From Pseudoalteromonas luteoviolacea S2607 (GTDB taxonomy: Bacteria > Pseudomonadota > Gammaproteobacteria > Enterobacterales > Alteromonadaceae): a DNA stretch of 64,000 nt. The notes under the pieces were generated by a model. The model saw nothing but the letters and a program-made list of their open reading frames with translations, was not told the DNA's origin and did no database searches. Where the stretch lies: the NCBI RefSeq assembly GCF_001625575.1, contig NZ_AUXV01000015.1, positions 78,836 to 142,835 on the forward strand. Direction: 5' to 3'. Shown here in pieces: positions 27,098-36,578 of the stretch. Within the stretch, counting starts at the first letter, position 1. Each line of letters opens with the position of its first letter. A program made the translations under genes and the position numbers.

Positions 27098-27187
27098 GCG
27101 GTTCATACTTTTCCTTTTATGACCACTTTAAACTTCAGGCCAGAAATAGTCTGAGTTGTATGATATACAGTAGCCCCATTTTAGGTA

Positions 27188-28084
27188 TCAAACACCCACG
27201 ATAAGCATTTTACCTTGTGCCATTCCCTCTCTCTCACAACTTAAATCCATACGGCTGTCCAATGGATATTTGTATAAAAGATCAAGTTTTGGGTGAATGC
27301 TATAAACACATTTGCAGCTTCTGACGTACAAACTCATCTTACTTTGATTGTCTAAAAACGCATACGCAGTTTTACTCAAGGCCTCTTCACATGCAGACAT
27401 AATTTCTTCATTGATTTGATTCATGTGAATTGCTTGTAGTGCTTCTTCATTCGGTATTATTTTTACACTGCTTGCTAGCACACATGCCGCATACACGTCC
27501 AATACCCCGATAACGCGCACTTTTTGGCTACCTCTTTCTGCGTAAACCACCATAACACAAGGCAATTTGCTTTCATCTAGCACCTGAGAACGTATAGGCT
27601 TTAATGTTAAGCTATCGCTGATGTTCTTTTGCATTAATCGTTCGAGTGCATCGGTTTTTGGTAGAGCTAAGCCATCTTTTAGTGGCACTTCTTGTTCGGT
27701 AATAAACTCTTGAGCTTCCAATTCCAAAACCAATGGTTTAATAGCATCCAATAACTCATCATCTGTAAATGGCTTCGACAAGAAAAACGCGCAGCCAAAC
27801 GACTTTGCATACGCAATTTGCTCATCATCATCGATGGTCGAGATCATACCCACGGGGATTTCTGGATGCTCATCAACCACAGCTTGCACAAGATCAATAC
27901 CTGTTTTCTCGGGCATTTGCCAATCTGTCAGCACAATATTTGGCTGCCACTCTTTCACCAAGGCCAGTGCATCATCAACACAGCTTGCACATGACACGAA
28001 TAATTTTCTATATTCAAACTGTTGAAGTGCACGCCGGATGATTTCGCAGGTCGCATGGCTGTCGTCAACTATCAGAACCTTCAC
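27188..28084 (-). CDS. Response regulator with a receiver domain and an unknown C-terminal domain
   Basis: 298 aa from GTG 28084, placed five bases after GAGG; the frame also allows GTG 28090. Numbering is from the latter. The receiver domain (3-120) has VLIVDD, the phosphorylation site Asp56 in VLTDWQMP, Thr/Ser in GMISTIDD and Lys106 in FLSKPF. The C-terminal part (about 150-300) is not a DNA-binding domain: CVMVVYAERGSQKVRVIGVLD and MNQINEEIMSACEEALSK recall the CheX/CheC phosphatase or PilZ-like layout without clear motifs. No histidine kinase is adjacent. It is divergent from the coiled-coil membrane protein gene with only 79 bp between, which suggests shared regulation. Confidence 0.85.
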   Translation of the reverse strand: MKVLIVDDSHATCEIIRRALQQFEYRKLFVSCASCVDDALALVKEWQPNIVLTDWQMPEKTGIDLVQAVVDEHPEIPVGMISTIDDDEQIAYAKSFGCAFFLSKPFTDDELLDAIKPLVLELEAQEFITEQEVPLKDGLALPKTDALERLMQKNISDSLTLKPIRSQVLDESKLPCVMVVYAERGSQKVRVIGVLDVYAACVLASSVKIIPNEEALQAIHMNQINEEIMSACEEALSKTAYAFLDNQSKMSLYVRSCKCVYSIHPKLDLLYKYPLDSRMDLSCEREGMAQGKMLIVGV

Positions 28085-28163
28085 ATACACCTCGAAATTA
28101 AATTTTCATATTCAGTATAGGCAGATTTTTGTACTAAAACTAAACTTATCTTATTGATAATAA

Positions 28164-28985
28164 ATGAAGCGAAGAAAATCAAACATGCTTCCAATTGAAG
28201 TTTACCAATATATTGCCCTAAATTTCGGCCTGCTCATTCTCGCAGCTTGGTTTTATATCTTATTATTGATTTTGCGGGAGTTTCGTAAATTCGCCGGTAT
28301 ATTCATGGCCGGACAAAGCACAAACACCAATTCAGAAGAGGTGATGGCACTGTGTAAAGACTCCGTTGATAGAGCGACACAATTTAATATTCAACATGAG
28401 CAAACTATCTCAGAGCTATTGCATGTTCAGGCCAACTTGGAGAGTCAACTTGCCCAAATTCGGGCTTCAACCGCAGATCACATCACTAAAGAGGAGCAGT
28501 CCTCAATCAACGAGCTGAACAAAAAATTATCGCGCTCCCACAAGTTAATCAAACGCTTGAAAGGTGATTTAAACATCAGCGGCAAAAAACTAAAATACGC
28601 GAAATCAAAGCTCGAAGACCAATTCCAATCGGTTGGAAACTTACAAGAACAAAATACCAGTCTCCAAAAAGAGATCGAGCAGCTAAAAGTCGAAATTCAA
28701 ACCGTACATCAAGCCTCAGGCCCTTCAAATGAGCAAGAAATTCAAGCCATTGTGCAACAATACGAACGACAAATAGAAGAGCAAAACCAGCTTATAGATC
28801 AGCTCTCTGTGGACCTCCCGCAGCAAGAAGGCGGCAATACTGAAGCGCTTAAAGAAGAGCTGCACAATGCTAAGCAAAAAATAAAACACCTTGCTAAAGA
28901 AAACAAATTTATAGAAAGCCGTTACTTAGAGGCTGTAAAACAGGCAGATGCAGATAAACAAAGAACGAAAAGCAGTGATGCTTAA
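28164..28985 (+). CDS. Membrane-anchored coiled-coil protein of unknown function
   Basis: 273 aa. One transmembrane segment at about 14-38 (IALNFGLLILAAWFYILLLIL) is followed by a cytoplasmic tail that is almost all coiled coil (about 55-270: LLHVQANLESQLAQIRAS, LNKKLSRSHKLIKRLKGDL, LQEQNTSLQKEIEQLKVEI, LKEELHNAKQKIKHLAKEN). Internal ATG at codon 8 (28185) is another start. No sensor or enzyme domain is present. It is transcribed divergently from the response regulator gene, so it may act as scaffold or output partner for it. I do not recognise a named family. Confidence 0.7.
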   Translation: MKRRKSNMLPIEVYQYIALNFGLLILAAWFYILLLILREFRKFAGIFMAGQSTNTNSEEVMALCKDSVDRATQFNIQHEQTISELLHVQANLESQLAQIRASTADHITKEEQSSINELNKKLSRSHKLIKRLKGDLNISGKKLKYAKSKLEDQFQSVGNLQEQNTSLQKEIEQLKVEIQTVHQASGPSNEQEIQAIVQQYERQIEEQNQLIDQLSVDLPQQEGGNTEALKEELHNAKQKIKHLAKENKFIESRYLEAVKQADADKQRTKSSDA

Positions 28986-29073
28986 CTCACTGCTTACTGT
29001 TACTGTAAATTAAAGCAGCTTTTCCTAGGCCTAACACCGCCATTGACGACCTTAGGCCCACCTAATGTAAGCA

Positions 29074-29964
29074 TCAGATAGAAATCTCACCACCTGACAT
29101 TACCATGATTAAAAACGGCGTAAACCCAAGCATGCCAACCAACATAAGTACCGTCAAGATAGACAAACTACTCGCCGCAATCCACTTAATTATTGAGCGA
29201 TGCGTATCGCCAGCAAGAAAATAAAGTTCAGCCATCACGAGTGGAATAACGAAACAACCAAAGGTCCACATAGGAAAGAACGGGTCGCCAAACTTGGGGT
29301 CAAAGCCGAGTGATGTACCTGTTACTAAATAACTAAATACACCTAACCTCAAAAACCACTGCGCATTTGAGACAAGAAATAAACGGACAGCCCACTTTCT
29401 ATGATTCCGTATGTCTTTTTTAATGGCCGTACGGGCACAAAAGAAAGTGAACGCAAGAATCAAAATACCATTAATGCTGGTTCCAATACCGTCTAGCGTA
29501 ATTGGGTGTTGGTCTCGCACCCAAACCAAATAAAAGCCAGATACAGAGAGTGCAAACACAGTTAAAAGATAGAGGTAACCATTAGCTTTATGAAACTTTG
29601 GAAAATAACGGCGCATTTGCGGCAATAACTGTAAAGCCCCACCAAATGCAACGAAACCAGCGCCTATCGCGTGCGCAGCAAAGGCCAAATTACCAGCGAA
29701 GTCCCCAACTTGATAGGGCGTTTTGCCGAACACTTCCCAGCGATTCCAAATCTCCATATTGTCATTGATGACCGAAAATCCATAAAATGAAATTATGTAG
29801 TAAAAGAAAAACCACTGACCTGCTAATACTGCTACAAACCAAAACGCAGTAGAATACTTTAAACCTTGATTTGCTGCTTTTGATGACGTTCTCGTGTTTG
29901 AGTCTGTTTGTTTTTTATCTTTAGTTGTCGAGGCTTCATACATGCCTAATGCTGTTCTTTCCAT
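29074..29964 (-). CDS. DUF2306-like multi-pass membrane protein
   Basis: 296 aa from ATG 29964 (AAGGCGG upstream); a TTG at 30015 would add 17 residues. Numbering is from the TTG. About eight membrane helices run from residue 55 (TAFWFVAVLAGQWFFFYYII) to 305. The central FHKANGYLYLLTVFALSVSG and NHRKWAVRLFLVSNAQWFLR, with conserved His and Arg, are what I remember of DUF2306, a predicted membrane family possibly related to cytochrome-like four-helix bundles. Function is unknown. It is convergent with the coiled-coil gene and stands alone. Confidence 0.72.
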   Translation of the reverse strand: MERTALGMYEASTTKDKKQTDSNTRTSSKAANQGLKYSTAFWFVAVLAGQWFFFYYIISFYGFSVINDNMEIWNRWEVFGKTPYQVGDFAGNLAFAAHAIGAGFVAFGGALQLLPQMRRYFPKFHKANGYLYLLTVFALSVSGFYLVWVRDQHPITLDGIGTSINGILILAFTFFCARTAIKKDIRNHRKWAVRLFLVSNAQWFLRLGVFSYLVTGTSLGFDPKFGDPFFPMWTFGCFVIPLVMAELYFLAGDTHRSIIKWIAASSLSILTVLMLVGMLGFTPFLIMVMSGGEISI

Positions 29965-30396
29965 TGTGCCCGCCTTATTAAATGAAGAAACTGGCAGCAA
30001 TTTTGCCACGCCCAAAAAGTGAGGTCGTTCCGCTGGGCCTATTCATACCTTTTTATAAAGAGAATCTAAAAATAAAAAATAATAAGTAACAAAATCAATC
30101 AATTAAAGATTGTGCTTTTTTTTGATTTTTCAATAATCTGGACCATTCAAACGTTTTTAATTGCGTATGTTTAAACTCAAAAAGTGGCTTTATTTTGATA
30201 ACAATTCCTTCAGGGTAAGAAAAGTGGCAGTCGCTAGCTTCTAGAGCACGACAGTGCTAGATTGCAAAGAAGTCCCTGTTACCTCACTTAATACTTTAAC
30301 GCAATATGGGCGAGTTATCTGGCGAGTGCAAACAAAGCTAAGTGCCGTTAAACATAACAAAACGATACGGAATTAAAGCTATTGAGTTTGGGCACA
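29965..30396. other. Intergenic stretch, nothing recognised
   Basis: It lies upstream of the DUF2306 gene and downstream of the LysR gene. It is AT-rich in the first half. No convincing promoter, hairpin with T run or frame is seen. Confidence 0.5.
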
Positions 30397-31290
30397 TTAA
30401 GCTTTTGGCTCAATATCGTCTTGCCACGCGTTTGCTAAAAAGTCTATAAATGCTCTCACTACAGGTAACTGATAACTGCGAGACAAATATACTGCCCATA
30501 ATTGACTGCTATTGACGTGGTAATCGTCAAGTACTGGCACAAGTGAGTTTTCGTTGATGTATTTACGCGCGATATCAAAAGGGAGTAAAGAAATACCGCT
30601 TCCTTTGATTGTTGCAGCAACAATTGTCGTGACGTCGTTACAAACCAATGACCCTGACACTTTAACATCGTGCACTTGGTCTCCTTTAATTAATTGCCAC
30701 GTATCATTGGTCAGATGCACCAGGCAATTATGCTCGCGCAAATCTAATGGTGTCACAGGCTGAGAATGCGTGGCCAAATATTGAGGAGAAGCGCACAAAC
30801 ACGCGCCTATTTTCATCAGCGGTCGGGCTATTAAGCTTTCATCAGGGGTGTTTGTATAACGCAACGCAATATCGATTCGCTCTTCGACTAAATTAGAAAA
30901 ACTATCACTGGCATGAATATCAATCGTTACACCTTTGTGTTGCGCGAGAAATTTACTTACCGCCTCAATCAACATAGTTTGCGAAAACCCTATCGGACTG
31001 GTGATCCTGATGGTGCCACTTAGCTCAATTTTATCCTGATGACTCTGAGCGATTAATGCACTGACCTCATCTAATATTTTTTCAAACCGAATCAAGGCTT
31101 TTTCACCTTGCTGCGTCAAGCTTACTTTTCGTGTTGTACGGTGTAACAACCGCTGCTGTAACCATTGCTCCAATTCTTGAACATGCCGCGACACCTGCAG
31201 GCGACTCAAGCCAAGTTTATCTGCAGCTTTAGTAAAGCTACACAGATGCGCTACTTCAATAAAACTCTTAATTGCGGTGAGACGATCCAT
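30397..31290 (-). CDS. LysR family transcriptional regulator
   Basis: 297 aa. The N-terminal winged helix-turn-helix is clear (AIKSFIEVAHLCSFTKAADK, LGLSRLQVSRHVQELEQWL, RLLHRTTRKVSLTQQGE, residues about 5-65). The effector domain follows (GTIRITSPIGFSQTMLIEAV, DIALRYTNTPDESLIARPL, GISLLPFDIARKYI), of the CrgA/AaeR-like subgroup. It is divergent from the NAD(P)-binding protein gene at 31403, the classic layout in which a LysR regulator controls its neighbour. A palindrome between them (31309-31323) fits its operator. The inducer is unknown. Confidence 0.94.
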   Translation of the reverse strand: MDRLTAIKSFIEVAHLCSFTKAADKLGLSRLQVSRHVQELEQWLQQRLLHRTTRKVSLTQQGEKALIRFEKILDEVSALIAQSHQDKIELSGTIRITSPIGFSQTMLIEAVSKFLAQHKGVTIDIHASDSFSNLVEERIDIALRYTNTPDESLIARPLMKIGACLCASPQYLATHSQPVTPLDLREHNCLVHLTNDTWQLIKGDQVHDVKVSGSLVCNDVTTIVAATIKGSGISLLPFDIARKYINENSLVPVLDDYHVNSSQLWAVYLSRSYQLPVVRAFIDFLANAWQDDIEPKA

Positions 31291-31308
31291 ATAATTAGTT
31301 CATATTAA

Positions 31309-31323
31309 GATGCAATTTGCATC
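31309..31323. promoter_or_regulatory. Palindromic operator candidate for the LysR regulator
   Basis: GATGCAATTTGCATC is a perfect 15-bp palindrome around one central base and includes the T-N11-A form of LysR boxes. It lies 19 bp upstream of the regulator gene and 80 bp upstream of the divergent gene. TTCATATTA occurs on both sides (about 31299 and 31340). Confidence 0.55.
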
Positions 31324-31402
31324 AATTATTTGTGATTATTTCATATTAGTTTTCTTTTAATCTGAGCACAACTCAACGTAAACCAATAAAAGAGGAAAAA
31401 TT

Positions 31403-32041
31403 ATGAAAATAGTTGTGTTAGGTGCATCAGGTTGGATAGGCAGTCATATTGTTGCTCAGGCTAAGCACAGAGGCCATGAAATAACAGCTTTGGTTCGGGA
31501 TGCGGATAAGTATGATGTCACTGATATAACAGTAAAAAGTTTTGATCTTAATGATAAAAGCCAAGATCTCGCTTCCATTATTTCTGATGAAACAATCTTT
31601 GTTGCTTCAATTGGTGGCCGTGCGCTTGGTAATCACCAAATCGTAGCGAAAACTGCTTCAGTACTGTTGGCGCAACTACCAAAAACCAACATTGAGCGCT
31701 TAGTTTGGGTAGGTGGCGCTGGCTCTTTAGAGGTCACTCCTAATTTAAAGCTGATAGACACACCTGAGTTTCCTGATGAATATAAAGATGAGGCGCTTGC
31801 ACAAGGCCAAGCACTCGATGTCTTTAAGTCAACACAAAGCCCATTAAATTGGACTTTCATCAGTCCAGCGGCTGAAATTTTTCCGGGCGATAATATGCAA
31901 GCTTACCGTATTGGCTTTGATCAGTTACTGCTGGATGATGAAGGTAATAGCCGTATTTCAGTTTCCGACTATGCCACCGCCTTTGTAGATGAGATTGAAA
32001 AAGGCGAGCATATCAATAAGCGTATTGGGGTTGCTTACTAA
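31403..32041 (+). CDS. NAD(P)-binding Rossmann-fold protein (NmrA/SDR-like)
   Basis: 212 aa with AGAGGAAAAA before the ATG. The N-terminus KIVVLGASGWIGSHIVAQ is the GxxGxxG nucleotide-binding loop of atypical short-chain dehydrogenases, followed by GHEITALVRDADKY. LVWVGGAGSLEV and LNWTFISPAAEIFPGD match the NAD(P)H-binding protein group that includes YwnB and biliverdin-reductase-like proteins. A Tyr-x-x-x-Lys catalytic pair is not obvious, so it may be a reductase with another proton donor or a redox sensor. It is probably controlled by the divergent LysR regulator. Confidence 0.87.
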   Translation: MKIVVLGASGWIGSHIVAQAKHRGHEITALVRDADKYDVTDITVKSFDLNDKSQDLASIISDETIFVASIGGRALGNHQIVAKTASVLLAQLPKTNIERLVWVGGAGSLEVTPNLKLIDTPEFPDEYKDEALAQGQALDVFKSTQSPLNWTFISPAAEIFPGDNMQAYRIGFDQLLLDDEGNSRISVSDYATAFVDEIEKGEHINKRIGVAY

Positions 32042-32058
32042 ATATAGCACTGACAAAT

Positions 32059-32120
32059 TATGGGGCAGATTCTCACTGCCCCATAAAAACTCATTTATGC
32101 ATAGGAGCGATGGCTCCTAT
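32059..32120. terminator. Two hairpins between convergent genes
   Basis: Hairpin 1: 10-bp perfect stem (32059-32068 with 32076-32085), loop of 7, following the plus-strand gene. Hairpin 2: ATAGGAGC (32101-32108) with GCTCCTAT (32113-32120), following the minus-strand RND gene. Neither has a strong T run, but their places suggest termination from both sides. Confidence 0.55.
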
Positions 32121-32126
32121 ATAACG

Positions 32127-35100
32127 TTAGTGCGCTCGCTTATTGCCAAGCACACTAACTAATAATGCAGGTAAAAAGGTTAAGCTCAAGAGCATTGAAA
32201 ACACAATGCCACACAATACTATGATGCCAACCCCTCGATACAATTCAGTTCCGTCTCCCGGTATAAGTACCAACGGAGCCAATCCAAATAATGTAGTTGC
32301 CGTGGACATCAGTATCGGCTTGAGTCGTGTGGCAACCGCTTGCTTCACCGCAGCGACTACCTCCATACCTTGATCGACTATCAACTTGCGAGTTTGGTCC
32401 ACGATTAAAATTGGGTTGTTTACCACTGTTCCCAACAAAATAAGGAAACCTAACATCGTGATCATGTCGAAAGGTTGATGGAACGGCGTCATACCGAAGT
32501 TTGCCAATAGAACGTTTACGCCATTTACCGAGATTAAACCTAACAACCCACCAGCCATACCCAGAGGAACTGTTGCTAAGATAAATAATGGGTAGCGCCA
32601 GTGAGTAAAAATTGCGACGAGCAATAAATAACTCAATACTAATGCCACAACAAAGTTACTCGAGAGCGAAGCTTGAGTCGCTTCTAATTGGTCCGCAGCG
32701 CCACTAATAGATAACTTAGTGCCCTGCGCAATTTTGCCCTGTTGCCATAGTGTCGGTAATAACTCTGTTCTGACAATTTCTTCTGCGGTTTCAAGTGCCA
32801 CATCCCTTGGCGGGATAATGTAAACAGTTACTGTTCTCTTGCCATCTACGCGACGCAGACTATCACTGTTTTTGCTTTCAACCAGATCAGCTAATGCACT
32901 CAGGGGTAATACATCTCCTGAAGGCGTCACAATTGGAGAGGTCGCAAGTTGTTCGATAGTTTGCTGCTGTTTTTGATGGCTAAATATGAACATATCAATC
33001 TTGTCATCATTAAGAATAAACTCATCAACATATGCGCCATCACTTAACGAAGAAATCGTATAACCAAAGTCATTAGGACTGATACCCAACTCAGCTAATC
33101 GCTGCCACTTAGGTTTTATTTCTATCAGTGGCTGATCTAGGCTCAATGCGCGAGGATCTGAATTGATTTGAGGGTTTTCAAAAGTAACCTGTGCTTGCTG
33201 ATACACCGCCTCAGCAGCGCGGTATAAATCGGTTAAATTAGTACCTGCGATATCCACTGCAACTGCACGTGTGCCGCCATCATTACTAGAAATAATCGAG
33301 CCTCGAGCCGAAAATGCTCGCATTTTTTCGTAGCTTCTAAATTTAGCGGTAATCGCGTCCATCATTGCTTGAATATTATCTGGATCAGTTGGCGCACTTA
33401 AAAACCAAATGCGTCCAATAGACACCGACATTGAGTAATACGCAAGCGGTGGCATATCCGTTTCACCCTTGTCAAACGCGTCGCTGGAAGCATTAACATG
33501 GCCATTAAAGTAAACTCGCAACTCATCGCCAATTTCTTTCATTTCGGACAAGTTATAACTCGGTGGTGCGATCATCATCGAGAATGCCTTTGGCTCCTCG
33601 CCTTCAGGCAAGTATTCTGCTGCGGGCATCAACGCATAAGCTGCGCCCAAAGTCACGAAGACAAACCCTGCGGTGATAGCTGTCGCTCTCGCTCTAGTCG
33701 CAACACAAAATGAAACTAGCCCAAGCCAGCGTTTAGAAAGAGATACCGTTTTTATATCTTCTTTGCGATTAGGCAAATTAGCCAAAGTCGTCGGCACGAT
33801 AAAGATAGCGACAAGCATAGAGGCAATAATCGCTGACGAAACAGCAATAGCAATATCTGAGTACAACTGCCCAGCTTCCTGCTCAACAAATAAAATAGGT
33901 GCAAACACCAGTACCGTCGTCGCAGTCGACGCCAATACCGCAGGCCAAACCTCCTTCACCCCTTTTATCGCAGCATGTAGCTTACTTGTGCCACGCCTGT
34001 TTGCTTGCACAATCGCTTCAAGAACGACAATGGTGTTGTCCACTGTCATACCAATTGCGAAGGCAACTCCAGCCAATGAGATAACATTAATTGTTCTGTC
34101 GAATAGCATTAAACCCAAAAATGCCGCAACGGTACAGATTGGAATACCGATCACACCAACAAGTGTGGCGCGACCCGAGCGTAAAAACCAAAACATCACC
34201 AGTGTAGCCAACACGGCACCTAGCGCTAAGTTAGTCCACACATTCTTCAGCGAGCTTTCAACATACTGAACATCATCACTCATCAGTAACAGCTCTAGGC
34301 CATTTTGTGCGAGTAGCTCTTGGTTTATTTGCTCAATAACAGGAAGTAATTGCTGCTTAATATCGATAACGTTTGAGCCACTTTCGCGTCGTACCGATAG
34401 CCTCAAAGTACGTTCACCATCAGAATAGGAAATGCCTCTTAATTCAAAGTGATCCAAAGATACAACTGCGACGTCTTTAAGTTTGGTTGTTACGCCATCT
34501 TGCTCAGCAATGATTAGGTTTTCAAGCTCATTCAATTGTTCAAAGCGACCCACCATGCGCAGTAAAAAACGGCTAGAACCACTTTCGATGTCGCCTGCCG
34601 ACGCGTCACGATTGCGTGCTCTAATTGCGCTTCTTAAGTCTGTTACACTTAAGCCTCGCTGTGCTAAGCGACTAGGATCAACATTAATTTGAACCTGTCT
34701 TGCAGCCCCACCACCAACACGTACCTCAGATACCCCAGTGACACTTTCCATGCGCGGTCGCACGAAATCTTCAGCAAAGTCTCTAAGCATATCAACATCA
34801 AGGTCCAAAGGGTTACCCTGTTGCGGCTTTAAAACAAAATGCATAAATGCATTCGAAGAAAATGAGCTAGAGTAGAGCCTTGGTTGGTCAACGTTTTCAG
34901 GGTAGCTTGGCACTTGGCTCAACGCATTGTTCACGCGGATCAGGGCATCATTCACGTCCACCCCAAATGGGAATTCAAGCTCAATTCTCGCAGAGCCCAT
35001 TTGAGAATAAGACACCATGCGCTTTAAGTTTGGCAAGCTTCGTAAATAACGCTCTTGCTCAACTAAGATTTCTTTTTCTACATCTTGTGGTGTTGCTCCC

Positions 35101-35249
35101 GGCCACCCAGTTTGCACTGTGATGGTTCTAACTTCGAGGTCTGGTATCATCTGAACAGGGATTTTTAATGCAGTTACCAACCCCAAAATGCAGATAATTA
35201 AAGATATTACGGCAACCAGAGTACCGCGTTTAACGGCGCTTTCTATCAT
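32127..35249 (-). CDS. RND efflux transporter permease (AcrB/MexB-like)
   Basis: 1040 aa, the usual length of HAE-1/NolG-type RND pumps. It has 12 membrane helices in two sets, with large periplasmic loops after TM1 and TM7. N-terminus: TLVAVISLIICILGLVTALK and IPVQMIPDLEVRTITVQTGW, then PGATPQDVEKEI. The TM4 proton-relay region reads IGMTVDNTIVVLEAI. The second half repeats the layout (GTVVNNPILIVDQ in TM10). Substrates leave the periplasm or inner membrane through a trimer joined to an adaptor and an outer membrane channel. Its adaptor gene ends 5 bp upstream. No outer membrane channel gene is in the operon, so a TolC-like protein from elsewhere must serve. Substrate range is unknown. Confidence 0.95.
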   Translation of the reverse strand: MIESAVKRGTLVAVISLIICILGLVTALKIPVQMIPDLEVRTITVQTGWPGATPQDVEKEILVEQERYLRSLPNLKRMVSYSQMGSARIELEFPFGVDVNDALIRVNNALSQVPSYPENVDQPRLYSSSFSSNAFMHFVLKPQQGNPLDLDVDMLRDFAEDFVRPRMESVTGVSEVRVGGGAARQVQINVDPSRLAQRGLSVTDLRSAIRARNRDASAGDIESGSSRFLLRMVGRFEQLNELENLIIAEQDGVTTKLKDVAVVSLDHFELRGISYSDGERTLRLSVRRESGSNVIDIKQQLLPVIEQINQELLAQNGLELLLMSDDVQYVESSLKNVWTNLALGAVLATLVMFWFLRSGRATLVGVIGIPICTVAAFLGLMLFDRTINVISLAGVAFAIGMTVDNTIVVLEAIVQANRRGTSKLHAAIKGVKEVWPAVLASTATTVLVFAPILFVEQEAGQLYSDIAIAVSSAIIASMLVAIFIVPTTLANLPNRKEDIKTVSLSKRWLGLVSFCVATRARATAITAGFVFVTLGAAYALMPAAEYLPEGEEPKAFSMMIAPPSYNLSEMKEIGDELRVYFNGHVNASSDAFDKGETDMPPLAYYSMSVSIGRIWFLSAPTDPDNIQAMMDAITAKFRSYEKMRAFSARGSIISSNDGGTRAVAVDIAGTNLTDLYRAAEAVYQQAQVTFENPQINSDPRALSLDQPLIEIKPKWQRLAELGISPNDFGYTISSLSDGAYVDEFILNDDKIDMFIFSHQKQQQTIEQLATSPIVTPSGDVLPLSALADLVESKNSDSLRRVDGKRTVTVYIIPPRDVALETAEEIVRTELLPTLWQQGKIAQGTKLSISGAADQLEATQASLSSNFVVALVLSYLLLVAIFTHWRYPLFILATVPLGMAGGLLGLISVNGVNVLLANFGMTPFHQPFDMITMLGFLILLGTVVNNPILIVDQTRKLIVDQGMEVVAAVKQAVATRLKPILMSTATTLFGLAPLVLIPGDGTELYRGVGIIVLCGIVFSMLLSLTFLPALLVSVLGNKRAH

Positions 35250-35254
35250 CTGCT

Positions 35255-36334
35255 TTAGCCCTTATTAACCGTAATGTCACTGCCATTTTTAAGCAGTTGT
35301 ACCCCAGTCATTATGATGGGTGTCGTCAGGACCTCATTATTGCCAGATACTGTTGCAATCATGACCTGTTCACCACGCTGCTCCAATATTCTCACTGTGT
35401 GCCTTTGCGCCTTATTATTGTCCGCCACAAAAACACTCAAAGCGCCATCCGGGTGGTATTTAAGCGCCGATTTTGGTACCCATACCGCTTGCATGCCCGT
35501 GTTTGGCAACTCAAACCCAACTTGAGCAGACATACCGGCCACAAAGCCACCCTGATTAGGCACCTCAACGTGCACGGTAAAACTGCGCGTCGACGCATTG
35601 ATCACTGGAACCACAGCTTGAATTTGCCCTTTGAGCAACTTACTCTGATCGTTGTCTGGTTTGATCTCAATGTCTGTGAACTTGTTATGAGAAAAAGCGC
35701 TGATGTACTCCTGTGGTACAGCTACACTGAGCCGCAACTCATCGGCAGACACTAGTGTTAAAGTATGCGTTTGCGTTGTAACCCACTCACCTAAGTCCAC
35801 ATCCCGCTTCATCACAATGCCTGAAAAAGGCGCGAATAGTGTTTGCCTTCTTAATGTTTCTTTATTCACTGCGAATGTCGCGTTTGCTTTAGCTAGTTCA
35901 GCTTTGGCTGCGGCGACACCTGCTCGGCGCTCAGCTAGCAGCGTCGGGGCAACAAATTGCTTTTTGGATAAAGACTCAACTTCTTCTAATTGGCGTTTCG
36001 CTTCTTGCAGCGCAACCTTAGCTGCTTCAACAGATGCCTGGCTTTGTTCTAATTCTAATTGAGCCAATGTCGGGTCAAGCTTTAATAGGGCTTGGCCCTT
36101 TGTTACGGCATCACCCACTTCAACCAAAAGTGCATTCACAACACCAGCTTCTAAACTTGCCAGTGTCGCATTCTGTTTCGCTTCTACTGTGCCACTGAGG
36201 ACTAGTTTATTTTTATATTGAAGGTCCTTGGCTTCAAAAACCGCAACCTCTACTGGCGCACTCCAAGAAGCTGTTGACCAACTTAGTAATAAGAAAGTGG
36301 CCAGTGCTGATACCAACGCAGACATACAGCGCAT
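35255..36334 (-). CDS. RND efflux periplasmic adaptor (HlyD/MFP family)
   Basis: 359 aa from an ATG with GAGGTG upstream. Signal peptide 1-25 (FLLLSWSTASWSA). The order matches membrane fusion proteins: a barrel-sandwich strand (AKQNATLASLEAGVVNALLV, GDAVTKGQALLKLDP), an alpha-hairpin (about 75-140, LELEQSQASVEAAKVALQEA), the returning lipoyl half (TLFAPFSGIVMKRDVDLGEW), and a beta-barrel (VPVINASTRSFTVHVEV). It forms the bridge between the permease encoded next and an outer membrane channel. The two genes are 5 bp apart and surely one operon. Confidence 0.94.
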   Translation of the reverse strand: MRCMSALVSALATFLLLSWSTASWSAPVEVAVFEAKDLQYKNKLVLSGTVEAKQNATLASLEAGVVNALLVEVGDAVTKGQALLKLDPTLAQLELEQSQASVEAAKVALQEAKRQLEEVESLSKKQFVAPTLLAERRAGVAAAKAELAKANATFAVNKETLRRQTLFAPFSGIVMKRDVDLGEWVTTQTHTLTLVSADELRLSVAVPQEYISAFSHNKFTDIEIKPDNDQSKLLKGQIQAVVPVINASTRSFTVHVEVPNQGGFVAGMSAQVGFELPNTGMQAVWVPKSALKYHPDGALSVFVADNNKAQRHTVRILEQRGEQVMIATVSGNNEVLTTPIIMTGVQLLKNGSDITVNKG

Positions 36335-36578
36335 TTTTACACCTCAAATGATAATTGTTTTTAGTAAGATACTATGAATGAAACTGCCGAATGCAAAAAT
36401 TGCGACAAATTCACTAATCTAGAAGTTAACGGTCAAAAAGTATATGTGGATCCATTTCTAAACTCACCCCCAATCACCATTTGACCGATTACAAAGACGC
36501 AGCAATTCTATTACACGCTATGTGTAAAAGATGTGAACTCCAACAATAACTGCCCGTGAAATATACTATTTGAATTAA

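Noticed and set aside
33673..34269. 198-codon plus-strand frame
   Set aside because: It lies entirely antisense to the RND permease gene, whose protein is unmistakable.
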